NCBI RefSeq assembly: GCF_030122805.1
Contig: NZ_CP126080.1
Span: 749,001 to 813,000 of the forward strand
Source of the DNA: Mesobacillus sp. AQ2
GTDB taxonomy: Bacteria; Bacillota; Bacilli; Bacillales; Cytobacillaceae
Length of the DNA: 64,000 nucleotides
Direction of reading: 5' to 3'
A program made the translations under genes and the position numbers. Positions within the stretch are counted from its first letter, which is position 1. The number at the start of each line of letters is the position of its first letter. Shown here in pieces: positions 1-8,142 of the stretch. Under the pieces are notes generated by a model, which was not told the DNA's origin, did no database searches, and saw only the letters and a list, made by a program, of their open reading frames with translations.

Positions 1-86
1 TGAAAAGGAGAATGACAGGTTTTTGTTGAATTCTTTCCTAATTAAGGCGGAAGAAGGTTCTTTTTTACATGAATGGAGGAATTCCC

Positions 87-626
87 GTGATTTTTGATGC
101 AACAAACAGGACAATTACGACTAATCGACTTTTGTTAAGGTTATTTCAAGAGTCGGATGCACCCGCTGTCGCCAGGCTTTGCAATAATTATAATCTTTAT
201 AAAAGCACGCTGAATCTGCCTTATCCCTACTCGATCGAGGATGCTTTGGGGTGGATGGCAGCTCATCAGGAGCATTTTGACGCCGATCGATTATATGAGT
301 TTGCTGTAACAGACAGGGAAAGCGGCGAGTTATATGGAGCGGTGGCCTTGTCTAATATCCAGAAGTACAGTAATGGTGAAATCGCCTACTGGATCGGAGA
401 AGAATACTGGGGGAAAGGATATGCGACGGAGGCAGCCAGGGCCATGGTCGATTTTGCGTTTGAGGTAAAGGGCTATCACAAGGTGTATGCTCGCTATTTT
501 CAGTCGAACCCAGCTTCCGGAAAAGTCATGCAAAAATTGGGCATGAAGCAAGAGGGGATTTTACTTGAACAGGTGAAGAAAGAGGATCAATTTGAAGACC
601 TTGTCTGTTACGGAATCATCAAATGA
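87..626 (+). CDS. GNAT family N-acetyltransferase (RimJ/RimL-like)
   Basis: A 179-residue acetyl-CoA-dependent N-acetyltransferase of the RimJ/RimL type. The start is taken as GTG at 87 because GGAGGA (75-80) sits 6 bases before it; an in-frame ATG at 69 lies upstream of that site. The fold is recognisable from the N-terminal strand TTNRLLLRLF, the IAYWIGEEYWGKGYATEA stretch (acetyl-CoA loop, GKGYATEA replacing Q/RxxGxG/A), and the C-terminal VYARYFQSNPASGKVMQKLG, typical of acetylation of an N-terminal or small-molecule amine. Substrate cannot be told from sequence. The next gene starts 25 bases downstream, so the two are probably co-transcribed. Confidence 0.9.
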   Translation: MIFDATNRTITTNRLLLRLFQESDAPAVARLCNNYNLYKSTLNLPYPYSIEDALGWMAAHQEHFDADRLYEFAVTDRESGELYGAVALSNIQKYSNGEIAYWIGEEYWGKGYATEAARAMVDFAFEVKGYHKVYARYFQSNPASGKVMQKLGMKQEGILLEQVKKEDQFEDLVCYGIIK

Positions 627-651
627 ATTTTTTGAAGGGAGTGAGACGGGG

Positions 652-918
652 ATGAAAGAAAATTTGCAAGGCTTTGTGATCATTGGTGCTTTATGCATTT
701 TGGCAGGAGGAATTTTGACTTTTAATAGCGTTTCATTTGGCATATCGATGGCTGACTCCTGGCTGGCAGACCGTGGCGGGGCCGATACAGGGTTTTATCA
801 AATCATTGTAAAAAGTTATATTGATTCCTTTTTGGTCGGCGGAGGGGTCATGCTCGGATTTGGGCTAGTGTTGACGGCTTTAACAACGTACAAACTGATG
901 AAAGGTAAGGAGAGCTGA
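652..918 (+). CDS. small two-helix membrane protein, unknown function
   Basis: An 88-residue protein with two strongly hydrophobic segments (about residues 6-30 and 58-80), a short polar loop between them and a positively charged C-terminus (YKLMKGKES), so probably an integral membrane hairpin. The start is ATG 652 with a GAAGGGAGTGAG-type ribosome-binding site upstream; an open frame extends to 592 but that part overlaps the preceding acetyltransferase and lacks a site. No family recognised. It follows the acetyltransferase by 25 bases and probably shares its transcript. Confidence 0.65.
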   Translation: MKENLQGFVIIGALCILAGGILTFNSVSFGISMADSWLADRGGADTGFYQIIVKSYIDSFLVGGGVMLGFGLVLTALTTYKLMKGKES

Positions 919-1030
919 GGCATGGATTATCCTGTGTTTCTTTTTTGTGGCATCAGCCCCTGTGATTTACGGCCTTGCCCTTTAGTATGGTAAAATGTCT
1001 TGCAAAGAGTTTTAAAGGAGGTACAAAGAA

Positions 1031-2008
1031 ATGAAAAAGCTGCCTATTAATGAAAATGGATTGAATGCTTCGCAGCTTGTTTTTGGCTGCATGGGTCTTG
1101 GCGGAGGCTGGGATCGCAGTCCGATCGAGCCAGAGCATGTGAAACAAGCACATGAAGCAGTGGAAGCTGCGTTAGAATCAGGAATCAATATGTTTGACCA
1201 TGCAGATATTTATACGCTGGGTAAAGCAGAGAAGGTTTTTGGACAGGTTTTAAAAGAAAAGCCCGGTCTTCGCGAGGAAATCATCATCCAGTCGAAATGC
1301 GGCATTCGTTTTGGTGACCAGGAATCTGGTCTGCCAGGCAGGTATGATTTTTCAAAATCCTACATACTCGACAGTGTGGATGGCATCCTTTCAAGGCTTG
1401 GCATCGAATACCTGGACATCCTGTTGCTGCACCGTCCCGATGCATTGATGGAACCGGCCGAGGTGGGGGAAGCCTTTCATCAGCTAAAAGCCTCAGGCAA
1501 GGTGAGATCATTCGGTGTTTCCAATATGAGCGCTGGCCAAATCCGATTGCTGCAGCGGCATACCGATGAAAAAATCATCGTCAACCAGCTGGAAATGAGC
1601 CTGCATAAAATAGGCTGGGTTGATACCGGCGTCCATGTGAACCAAGAAGCTGCACGCCAGAACACCTTCCCAGACGGGACCCTCGAGTTCCTGCAAATGG
1701 AGGGAATCCAGATTCAATCCTGGGGTTCACTAGCAAAAGGGCTTTATACTGGAAAGAATATCGATAATGAAAGTGAAAGTGTCAAGCAGACCGCAGCGAT
1801 GGTGCAAAAGCTGGCCGAAGAGAAGCAAACGACACCAGAAGCGATCGTGCTCGCCTGGCTGATGAGACACCCTGCCGCCATCCAGCCTGTCATCGGCACC
1901 GTGAATCCAGAGCGGATCAAAGCATGCGGAGACGCAGTCAACATCAACCTCAGCCGCGATGAATGGTATTCATTGTATGTGAGCTCACGCGGCGTGAAAT
2001 TGCCATAA
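1031..2008 (+). CDS. aldo/keto reductase
   Basis: A 325-residue NAD(P)H-dependent oxidoreductase of the aldo/keto reductase superfamily, closest in style to the YdhF/YcsN group. The start follows AAAGGAGG at 1015-1022. The catalytic tetrad can be read: Asp in MFDHADIYTLG, Tyr in the same motif, Lys in IIIQSKCGI, His in LLHRPDALM. The late segments GVSNMS, VNQLEMSLH and PVIGTVNPERI (cofactor binding) are in the usual order and the length is normal. A strong terminator follows at 2020-2052, so it is probably monocistronic. Physiological substrate unknown. Confidence 0.95.
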   Translation: MKKLPINENGLNASQLVFGCMGLGGGWDRSPIEPEHVKQAHEAVEAALESGINMFDHADIYTLGKAEKVFGQVLKEKPGLREEIIIQSKCGIRFGDQESGLPGRYDFSKSYILDSVDGILSRLGIEYLDILLLHRPDALMEPAEVGEAFHQLKASGKVRSFGVSNMSAGQIRLLQRHTDEKIIVNQLEMSLHKIGWVDTGVHVNQEAARQNTFPDGTLEFLQMEGIQIQSWGSLAKGLYTGKNIDNESESVKQTAAMVQKLAEEKQTTPEAIVLAWLMRHPAAIQPVIGTVNPERIKACGDAVNINLSRDEWYSLYVSSRGVKLP

Positions 2009-2019
2009 TCAAAAGACTA

Positions 2020-2052
2020 ACAGGGACGGGCATTATGCTGTCCCTGTTTTTG
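2020..2052 (+). terminator. intrinsic terminator of the aldo/keto reductase gene
   Basis: Stem ACAGGGAC / GTCCCTGT (2020-2027, 2040-2047) followed by a T-rich tract. Placed 11 bases after the stop codon. Confidence 0.85.
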
Positions 2053-2065
2053 TTGGGGAAAGATA

Positions 2066-2645
2066 CCCTTTTGAGAGAGAAAATGGCGACATAAGGGTAC
2101 CTTTAGTCAAGAGAGACACCCTTATGAGAGGGGAAATTCAACATAAGGGTACCTTTAGTCAAGAGAGACACCCTTATAAGAGAGAAAAGTACAGCATAAG
2201 GGTATCTTTAGGCGAGAAAGACACCCTTATGAAAGAGAAAAGAGCAACATAAGGGTACCTTTAGTCAAGAGAGACACCCTTATGAGAGAGAGAAGAGCAG
2301 TATAAGGGTATCTTTAGTCAAGAAAGACACCCTTATGAAAGAGAAAAGAGCAACATAAGGGTATCTTTAGGCGAGAAAGACACCCTTATGAGAGAGAAAA
2401 GAGCGACATAAGGGTACCTTTAGTCAAGAGAGACACCCTTATGAGAGGGAAAAGAGCAACATAAGGGTACTTTTAGGCAAGAAAGGTACCCTTATGAGAG
2501 GGAAGAATTCAACATAAGGGTACCTCTAGTCAAGAAAGACACCTTTATGAGTGAGAGAAGAGCAGCATAAGGGTACCTTTAGCCAAGAAAGACACCCTTA
2601 TGAGGGAGAGAAGAGCGCATAAGGGTACCTTTAGGCAAAAAAGAG
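2066..2645 (+). repeat. tandem repeat array 1, about 11 units of ~53 bp
   Basis: This long gap between genes is filled by about 11 head-to-tail units of roughly 52-54 bases. Each unit carries ACCCTTAT and, about 26 bases later, its reverse complement ATAAGGGT followed by ACCTTTAG, joined by purine-rich linkers (GAGAGAGAAAAGAGC and CAAGAGAGAC types). Units differ by scattered point changes (ACCTTTAT, CTTTTGAG, CAGCA/CAACA). No open frame persists across it. It is not CRISPR: there are no unique spacers. Confidence 0.9.
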
Positions 2646-2745
2646 CACAGGGAAGTATAACTGTGATCCGTTTATGTCCTAAAAACGGAAGAGGTTCTGA
2701 CTGACAAGTGATTCCTTAGTCACGATGCATCATAATATGCTTTAT

Positions 2746-2764
2746 TGATAACTATTACTTATCA
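2746..2764. promoter_or_regulatory. possible operator upstream of the TauE/SafE gene
   Basis: Inverted repeat TGATAA-CTATTAC-TTATCA (6-7-6), about 70 bases before the permease start. It somewhat resembles metal-regulator boxes (Fur-type GATAAT...ATTATC) but matches none well. The AT-rich region around it is otherwise featureless. Confidence 0.3.
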
Positions 2765-2835
2765 TCAACCATCGAAAACATCGAATATTCTTATTACGAA
2801 AACAGAAATATAATAAAGTCAGGAGGTGTGAAATT

Positions 2836-3570
2836 ATGGATTATATAATTCTCTTTTTTATTGGCATTTTAGCGACTACGATTGGAACTCTAGCGGGTGG
2901 GGGAGGCCTAATCAGTTTGCCTTCGATGCTCGTTTTAGGAATCCCGGTGCATTCGGCGATTGCTGCGAATAAGGTTTCGAATACGATTAGCTCCTTCTCA
3001 AGCTTCTTCCATCTATACAGGGAAAAGAAAATCACTTTCAAGGAGTCCTTCTGGCTCATTCCAGTAAGCCTCGGCGGCGGTGTGACCGGGGGATTCATTG
3101 CATCGAAAATCTCCAATGAAGATATGTATGTCGTGGCAATTGGCTTGCTGATTTTTGCCTTCTTTGCCTCTTTTTTAGGGAAAGGGGACATGTCAGGGGA
3201 TCAGCCACTGAAGCCTTCAGGAAAAAGCATCCCGGGGTTATATGCGATTGGGATTTATGATGGGCTTTTTGGACCAGGACAGGGAACGCTGATGCTGTAT
3301 TTGTTTGGCTATTTGAACATCGCCTATATCCGGGCAGTAGGGTATGTCCGGCTTGCTACGTTTTCAAGCTGCCTCGGTGCAGCCATCACCTATATTTCGA
3401 CAGGTGCGGTGATCTGGCCAGGGACCATCGCCTTGATGCTAGGTTCAGTGTCAGGAGCGCAGATTGGTGTCAGGATTGCCAGCAAGCTCAACCCCCGCTA
3501 TGTAAAACCAATACTGCGGGTGATGACAGTGGCGCTGGTCGTTCAGATTTTTTTGGAAAACGTAGTGTGA
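2836..3570 (+). CDS. TauE/SafE family sulfite/anion exporter-like permease
   Basis: A 244-residue integral membrane protein with about seven to eight hydrophobic segments and the two-half architecture of the TauE/SafE (DUF81, YfcA-type) family. Diagnostic pieces are the first repeat GTLAGGGGLISLPSMLVLG and VHSAIAANKVSNTISSFSS, and the second repeat GIYDGLFGPGQGTLMLYLF with YVRLATFSSCLGAAITY. The family exports sulfite, sulfoacetate or other small organic/sulfur anions; the substrate here is unknown. The start follows AGGAGGTGTG. It is bounded by array 1 upstream and a terminator downstream, so it is a single-gene unit. Confidence 0.92.
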   Translation: MDYIILFFIGILATTIGTLAGGGGLISLPSMLVLGIPVHSAIAANKVSNTISSFSSFFHLYREKKITFKESFWLIPVSLGGGVTGGFIASKISNEDMYVVAIGLLIFAFFASFLGKGDMSGDQPLKPSGKSIPGLYAIGIYDGLFGPGQGTLMLYLFGYLNIAYIRAVGYVRLATFSSCLGAAITYISTGAVIWPGTIALMLGSVSGAQIGVRIASKLNPRYVKPILRVMTVALVVQIFLENVV

Positions 3571-3602
3571 AAAAGTGAGCGATTCTTTTTTTAACACAAC
3601 GC

Positions 3603-3644
3603 AAACGGTACTTGTGTGAATCACGGGAACCGTTTTTGTTTTTT
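3603..3644 (+). terminator. intrinsic terminator of the TauE/SafE gene
   Basis: Stem AAACGGT / ACCGTTT with a partly paired 19-base interior and a T-rich tail (TTTTTGTTTTTT), 33 bases after the stop. Confidence 0.75.
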
Positions 3645-3762
3645 AGGCCATTTCCTGAATATCCTTATTAAAGGAAACAGTCATACACTAGTGTTCAAAT
3701 CATCATCCCGCGCATATATTTATAGTTAACCGACTTTTAAAATACAGCGAGGTGATGACATC

Positions 3763-4494
3763 ATGTTTTCCGTTACGGGGATGCAGGGGTTTGAGTTGTT
3801 TTCTGCTGGGCATCTGGTTACTCTGGGACTGTTCTTTGCTGTCTGTCTTGGACTGGTGCTGTTCAGAAAGCAGATCAGGCCGCATAAAAATGTTTTGAAA
3901 TGGACCATTTTCTGGACGCTGGTGGCATGCCAGTTAACACATCAATCCTGGCTGATCCTGACTGGCCAGTGGGAAATAAGTGATCTTCCTCTGCAACTGT
4001 GTTCGATGAGTTCCTTTTTGGCGATGTATATCTTTTTGAGGAAGAATGTAAAAGCATTTTATGTGCTCTATTTTATCGGCTCCCTGCCAGCGATTCTGGC
4101 GATGGTGACGCCTGAAATGATTTATACATTTCCTCATATCGATTTTATCGAGTATTTCCTCAATCACTCGGCCATCCCAATTGCCGTATTGTATTTCATG
4201 GTATATGAAGGTTACAGAGTCCCCCGCAAAGCCATTCTATTCTCTTATCTTATTGTGAATATCGTTGCCGTTCCCATCTTCATTTTCAACTTCCTGTTTG
4301 ACACGAACTTCTTCTACCTGGCCAGTCCAACTGAATCGAAAACGATCCTTTCCTTTTTCGGAAGCGGCATTATGTACTACCTGAATCTAGAAGTGGCCGC
4401 GCTGATTGTGTTCAGCCTCTCGTATATCCCGATGTGGCAGTTGATCAAAATGGAAAACAGGAAAAGGTTAAAGCCATTTTATCGGCAAAAATAA
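3763..4494 (+). CDS. YwaF-like TIGR02206 family membrane protein
   Basis: A 243-residue protein with about six or seven hydrophobic helices, matching the TIGR02206 family (YwaF of B. subtilis, related to eukaryotic TMEM164). Recognisable segments are the N-terminal FELFSAGHLVTLGLFFAV, the loop DLPLQLCSMSSFLAMY and the histidine-containing turn HIDFIEYFLNHSAIPIAVLY. The biochemical role of the bacterial family is not established; conserved His/Glu/Cys residues in the membrane suggest a membrane-embedded enzyme. The start ATG follows GAGGTGATGACATC. Single gene between two terminators. Confidence 0.88.
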   Translation: MFSVTGMQGFELFSAGHLVTLGLFFAVCLGLVLFRKQIRPHKNVLKWTIFWTLVACQLTHQSWLILTGQWEISDLPLQLCSMSSFLAMYIFLRKNVKAFYVLYFIGSLPAILAMVTPEMIYTFPHIDFIEYFLNHSAIPIAVLYFMVYEGYRVPRKAILFSYLIVNIVAVPIFIFNFLFDTNFFYLASPTESKTILSFFGSGIMYYLNLEVAALIVFSLSYIPMWQLIKMENRKRLKPFYRQK

Positions 4495-4665
4495 AGTCAT
4501 CTTACATTCGAGAGATATATTAAATAGGTTATCGATCCATTAGCCAATCTGTTTTAATAAAGAATATGAATGTATCATATTATGGTTTTAACAACAACTG
4601 AGTATTTGAACTGTTAACATCCATAGGTTAGGGAGATTTTGAATTTATCAATCAGATAAGTATGT

Positions 4666-4695
4666 AAAAAATGCTTGGAGGCTCCAAGCATTTTT
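4666..4695. terminator. bidirectional terminator between convergent genes
   Basis: Nearly perfect hairpin AAAAATGCTTGGA / TCCAAGCATTTTT with A-tract and T-tract on either side, serving both the YwaF-like gene (+) and the sortase gene (-). Confidence 0.9.
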
Positions 4696-4781
4696 AATTC
4701 CTCAGATTACAAATTCTATTTGATTCCAATTCTGCACTTGAAAACCTGCCCTCTCAGGCTTCTGTCAGGAGTTGCTTAAGT

Positions 4782-5405
4782 TCAAAGACTGTCATGATCC
4801 TCCTCAACCAATTTGCTATAAATAACAGTCCGTTCAGCCCGTTCGGTTGTCTTCGGGTCATAATCCCCGCTGCAGGTAATCAGATTGAGGGTGCTCGCAA
4901 ACGAGAAGCCAAAGATCTCTTCGATTGGTGCATCCAGACGCGGGAATTTTTGTTGATCGTATACTTCAAAGGTTAGTGTCTGGCCCTCAGTGCCCGTTAC
5001 CATGATCTTGTCGCCATTTTTCAGTTTGTGAAGGTCATAGAAAACTGCAGGGCTTGTCAGATCGTCTACATGTCCGGCGAGGACGGCGTTTCCGGGAGCT
5101 CCGGGCAATGTTCCGGGTTCGTACCAGCCGACATTGTCAGGATCTTTTGGGACGGCCATGCGCCCATCCTTTAAGGTGCCTACTTCTTCAATCTTGGTTT
5201 TGACATTGATCGTGAGAATTTCAATTGTGGCAGGAACGATGCCGCTGCGGTTATCTTTGATGATCTCAATCTTGGATTCTGTGGAAGGACTGGACATAGA
5301 CTGCTCCTTTATCGGAGCCTGAGTTACTTTTGTCATTTCGGCACCCGGCTGGGTGGAGCAGCCCGCCAATATCAGTGCAGCAATCATTGCATAAAGTTTT
5401 TTCAA
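4782..5405 (-). CDS. class F-like sortase with lipoprotein-type N-terminus
   Basis: A 207-residue transpeptidase that would attach a surface protein to the cell envelope. The start is TTG at 5405, since GAGGTGA (5411-5417) is 5 bases upstream; a GTG at 5414 would lie inside that site. The catalytic residues are all present: His112 in LAGHVDD, Cys178 in LITCSGDYD, Arg192 in ERAERTVIYS. Length, the GWYEPGTLPGAPGNAVLAGH motif and lack of extra domains fit class F (one-TM, small) sortases. The N-terminus ends in LAGC (Cys16), a lipobox, so it may be lipid-anchored rather than held by a TM helix. It lies 63 bases downstream of a gene for a protein with a sorting signal and is probably co-transcribed with it. 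Confidence 0.88.
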   Translation of the reverse strand: MKKLYAMIAALILAGCSTQPGAEMTKVTQAPIKEQSMSSPSTESKIEIIKDNRSGIVPATIEILTINVKTKIEEVGTLKDGRMAVPKDPDNVGWYEPGTLPGAPGNAVLAGHVDDLTSPAVFYDLHKLKNGDKIMVTGTEGQTLTFEVYDQQKFPRLDAPIEEIFGFSFASTLNLITCSGDYDPKTTERAERTVIYSKLVEEDHDSL

Positions 5406-5468
5406 GAGAATCACCTCAGTAAAAAGGCAGAAGAGAGAAGGGGAAGTGCCTTCTCTCGATCTGGCTTA

Positions 5469-6815
5469 TTATTTTTTGTCAGCAGCAAGACGTCTCATGG
5501 TTACGAATCCTGCAGCTGCAAGAGCTAGAATGGCTGAAATCAGGATTGCCTCAAAAGGAAGTCCCTGAGCAGCGGTGCCGCCCATTCCCGTCTTAGGCAT
5601 TTCAGAAGGCATTTCTGCTTTGAACTTGTCAGGGAACTGGTCAACGATGGCTCCCGACAGTCCTTTTGATGTTTCAAACATGTGGCCATAAGCTTCCCTT
5701 ACTGCAGGGTAGGTGTTGGCGTAATCTTCAGCCGTGTAGGTATCGAAAGCTTTCACTAGCTGGTCAACATGCATTTGTAACCCTTCTGCCAGGGCATCTG
5801 CTGGCAGTCTGCCACCAGTTGCAGTCTCGAGGAACTTGGCAAAGGAATCTTTATACTGGGCAAGAGCGGTAAGGGCTGCTTTTTTCGCTTCTTCATCATT
5901 TGCTCCAGTCGCTTTTACATAACTGACAAAATGTCCGATATGTTCGGCCCACATTTGTTTGAATTGCTCGCCTGCTTCTTTTCCATATACAGAGGCAATC
6001 GCTGCACTCAAATCTTCCGTATTGGCGGAAAGAGCAGCGGCTGACGCTTCAAAGTCCTTTGAGCCGTCAATGCCGTTCTGCATCGCTGTTACTGCTAAAC
6101 CGGCATGTTCTGATAGCAGGTAGTTCAAATCGGAGCGTAAATCAGCTGCAGGCGTGACAGCCTTGTGGTTTTCAAATTTGTCCGGGAATTGCATGACAAT
6201 CGCATTGGAAAGCCCTTTGCTCACCATGTACATATGGTGGATCGCTTCACGTTCATATTCATATGCTTTTTCGTAGTCCCCTGCAACATAGGCATTGAAG
6301 GCACCGACCAGCTGGTCTACGTGCATCTGCAAACCTTCAGCCAGGGCATCCGCTTCCAGTCGTTTTTCGGTTGCGGTGGAGAGGAAATTAGAGAAGTCTT
6401 CCTTGTATTGTGCCAGTTCATCAAGGGCGGCTTTTTTTGCTGCTTCGTCGTTCCCCGCTGTTCCTTTTACATAGTCTACAAAGAAACCAATGTGAGCGGA
6501 CCACATTTCCTTGAATTTCGCACCTGCTTCGTCACCGTATACAGAGGCAATCGCAGCACTCAAATCTTCCGTGTTTCCTTGAAGGGCAGCGGCGGATTGA
6601 TCAAAGTCCTTCGAGCCATCGACTCCTTTTCGCATCGTTTCAACGGCTAGATAAACATGTTCACTAAGGAGCTGGTCAAGGGTAGCTCTTAAATCGACTG
6701 CTGAATCGGATACTGTAGGAGTTGCGTGATCATGGGCTGCTGCCGAGTTTGCGGCAACAGGAAGTAAGAGGGATAGGCTGAGTGGTACGGCAATCGCTGC
6801 TTTTTTAATATTCAT
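5469..6815 (-). CDS. surface protein with two His-bearing helical repeats and an MPKTG sorting signal
   Basis: A 448-residue secreted, wall-anchored protein. Order: signal peptide (about 1-27, cleavage near NSAAA-H), repeat 1 (about 41-219), repeat 2 (about 225-403), spacer, sorting motif MPKTG (406-410), hydrophobic span and positive tail RRLAADKK. The repeats align without gaps at an offset of exactly 184 residues. Four histidines recur: His53/237 (LLSEH), His108/292 (MW-x2-HIG), His165/349 (LQMHVDQL), His194/378 (HM). The pattern suggests an all-helical four-helix bundle with one His per helix, as in metal- or haem-binding proteins; that is inference and I do not recognise the family. The adjacent sortase is the natural processing enzyme. 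A promoter motif shared with the ECF sigma gene lies upstream. Confidence 0.85.
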   Translation of the reverse strand: MNIKKAAIAVPLSLSLLLPVAANSAAAHDHATPTVSDSAVDLRATLDQLLSEHVYLAVETMRKGVDGSKDFDQSAAALQGNTEDLSAAIASVYGDEAGAKFKEMWSAHIGFFVDYVKGTAGNDEAAKKAALDELAQYKEDFSNFLSTATEKRLEADALAEGLQMHVDQLVGAFNAYVAGDYEKAYEYEREAIHHMYMVSKGLSNAIVMQFPDKFENHKAVTPAADLRSDLNYLLSEHAGLAVTAMQNGIDGSKDFEASAAALSANTEDLSAAIASVYGKEAGEQFKQMWAEHIGHFVSYVKATGANDEEAKKAALTALAQYKDSFAKFLETATGGRLPADALAEGLQMHVDQLVKAFDTYTAEDYANTYPAVREAYGHMFETSKGLSGAIVDQFPDKFKAEMPSEMPKTGMGGTAAQGLPFEAILISAILALAAAGFVTMRRLAADKK

Positions 6816-6850
6816 TATGAAATCTCTCCTTTGTTTTTGGTTTTCACTAT

Positions 6851-6879
6851 GCTAACGGGAGAAATTTCAGGATGGATCA
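6851..6879 (-). promoter_or_regulatory. ECF-type promoter of the surface protein-sortase operon
   Basis: On the minus strand TGATC (6879-6875), 17 bases, then CGTTAGC (6857-6851), 36 bases before the start codon. The same two elements with the same 17-base spacing stand upstream of the ECF sigma gene at 11158-11186, so the sigma at 10511-11083 is the likely reader. Confidence 0.7.
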
Positions 6880-6925
6880 CTTTTGGATGAAATTTTATTA
6901 AAATTTTTTAAAAAGGTTGATCAAG

Positions 6926-6953
6926 TGGTCACAAAATGACTCCTTTAATCGTT
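6926..6953 (+). promoter_or_regulatory. ECF41-type promoter of the oxidoreductase-sigma operon
   Basis: TGGTCACA (6926-6933), 16 bases, then CGTT (6950-6953), about 35 bases before the oxidoreductase start. The consensus described for ECF41 sigma factors is TGTCACA-N16-CGTC, so spacing is exact and bases differ at one position in each element. The second gene of the operon encodes an ECF41 sigma, which fits autoregulation. Confidence 0.7.
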
Positions 6954-6987
6954 AGGAAAGTACAACGGTCTTAGGGAGGAAAGGACA

Positions 6988-8133
6988 ATGATGAATCTGA
7001 AAACAATTGTCGTTATTGGCGGGGGATACGCAGGAATAAATCTTATAGCAGCACTTAAGAAAGAGTTGAATGAAAAAATCAGGGTGATCCTGGTTGATAA
7101 AAATGACTATCATTTTAAAAAGGTAAAGTTATTTAAGGGGATTGTGAACGAAGATGTCTCGAATCTTTGCATCCCGCTGAAACAGTATTGCGGAAATATT
7201 CATTTTATCCAAGGTGAATTAACTGGTATCAATCAGGATGCTCAAACCATAAACATTACGAGTGAGGATGGCACGATTCACCGCCAGGAATACGATCAAT
7301 TAGTACTTGCATTGGGGAGTGTACTTCGGGAGGTTGATTCAAACCGCGGAGGCGTGCCGCTCGTTAGCCTGAAAAATGCTCGGGATATTAGGCAGCAGCT
7401 ATTAAAAATTGTAGTTTCATCCAAGAACAATATACGCCTGGCTGTTGTGGGAGGCGGCATTACAGGTATCGAAACCGCAGCAGAAGTTAATTCATGGTTC
7501 AAAGAGGAAACGAAAAAAAGGGGAATATCAAAGAATATAGAATTATTTCTTATTAACGGTTCCAAGAGATTATTGAATGAAGCACCAGTGAAAGTCAGTT
7601 CAAGGCTTGAAAGAAGGCTCAATGAACACGGTATCCAAACATTCCATCGCAAAAGGGCTGAAAGATTCATTGAGGGAAAGGTGAGTTTCACTGACGGGTC
7701 CAAACTGGACGCGGATTTTTGCATTTGGACTGTCGGATTAAAGCCTCATCCCAGCCTTTCCGCATTAGATATCCCACTCACTGAAGATGGGAAAATAAAA
7801 GTCGATCCCTGGTATCGTCTTGTTGGCAGCGAGAATATTTATGGGATTGGAGACTGTGTTCATGCAGTTGATCCAAATAGCGGAATGGCCGCGGATATGA
7901 GCTGTAAAGAAGCCATTTCACAAGCGGAACGACTGGCTAAAATCCTGAGGGCGCATATGGAAGGACATACAGTGCCTGCACATCAGAACTTTCCGGACTT
8001 TCTTAGCATTGGCCTGGGGCCAAACGACGGTTTTGTCTGGGCTCGAAAATGGGGACTTGATGTTGTCTTTTGTGGGAAGCCTGCCAGCAAAATCAGAGAG
8101 TATACATGGGAGCTGGCAAGTAAGATCAACTGA
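6988..8133 (+). CDS. NAD(P)/FAD-dependent oxidoreductase (NDH-2-like)
   Basis: A 381-residue pyridine nucleotide-disulfide oxidoreductase family flavoprotein of the type-II NADH dehydrogenase/ferredoxin reductase-like group. It shows an N-terminal FAD-binding GGGYAGI motif, a central NAD(P)-binding VVGGGITGIETAAEV motif, and the second FAD motif ENIYGIGDCVH. No C-terminal membrane helix is obvious, unlike some NDH-2 enzymes. The start ATG follows GGGAGGAAAGG. It is the first gene of a three-gene unit with an ECF41 sigma (gap of about 9 bases) and a PdxH-like oxidase. ECF41 sigmas are known to sit beside oxidoreductases, epimerases or carboxymuconolactone decarboxylases, and this gene fills that role. 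Substrate unknown. Confidence 0.88.
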   Translation: MMNLKTIVVIGGGYAGINLIAALKKELNEKIRVILVDKNDYHFKKVKLFKGIVNEDVSNLCIPLKQYCGNIHFIQGELTGINQDAQTINITSEDGTIHRQEYDQLVLALGSVLREVDSNRGGVPLVSLKNARDIRQQLLKIVVSSKNNIRLAVVGGGITGIETAAEVNSWFKEETKKRGISKNIELFLINGSKRLLNEAPVKVSSRLERRLNEHGIQTFHRKRAERFIEGKVSFTDGSKLDADFCIWTVGLKPHPSLSALDIPLTEDGKIKVDPWYRLVGSENIYGIGDCVHAVDPNSGMAADMSCKEAISQAERLAKILRAHMEGHTVPAHQNFPDFLSIGLGPNDGFVWARKWGLDVVFCGKPASKIREYTWELASKIN

Positions 8134-8142
8134 AGGTACTTG

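Noticed and set aside
2066..2645. CRISPR array
   Set aside because: The whole unit repeats, including the linker; there are no unique spacers and no cas genes. The same holds for the arrays at 14070, 24721 and 40986.
2746..2764. Fur box
   Set aside because: The arms fit only partly to the GATAAT-type consensus and the spacing is wrong, so it is kept only as a possible operator.
6165..6650. 161-codon + strand ORF
   Set aside because: Antisense to the repeat region of the surface protein; no site and no family features.
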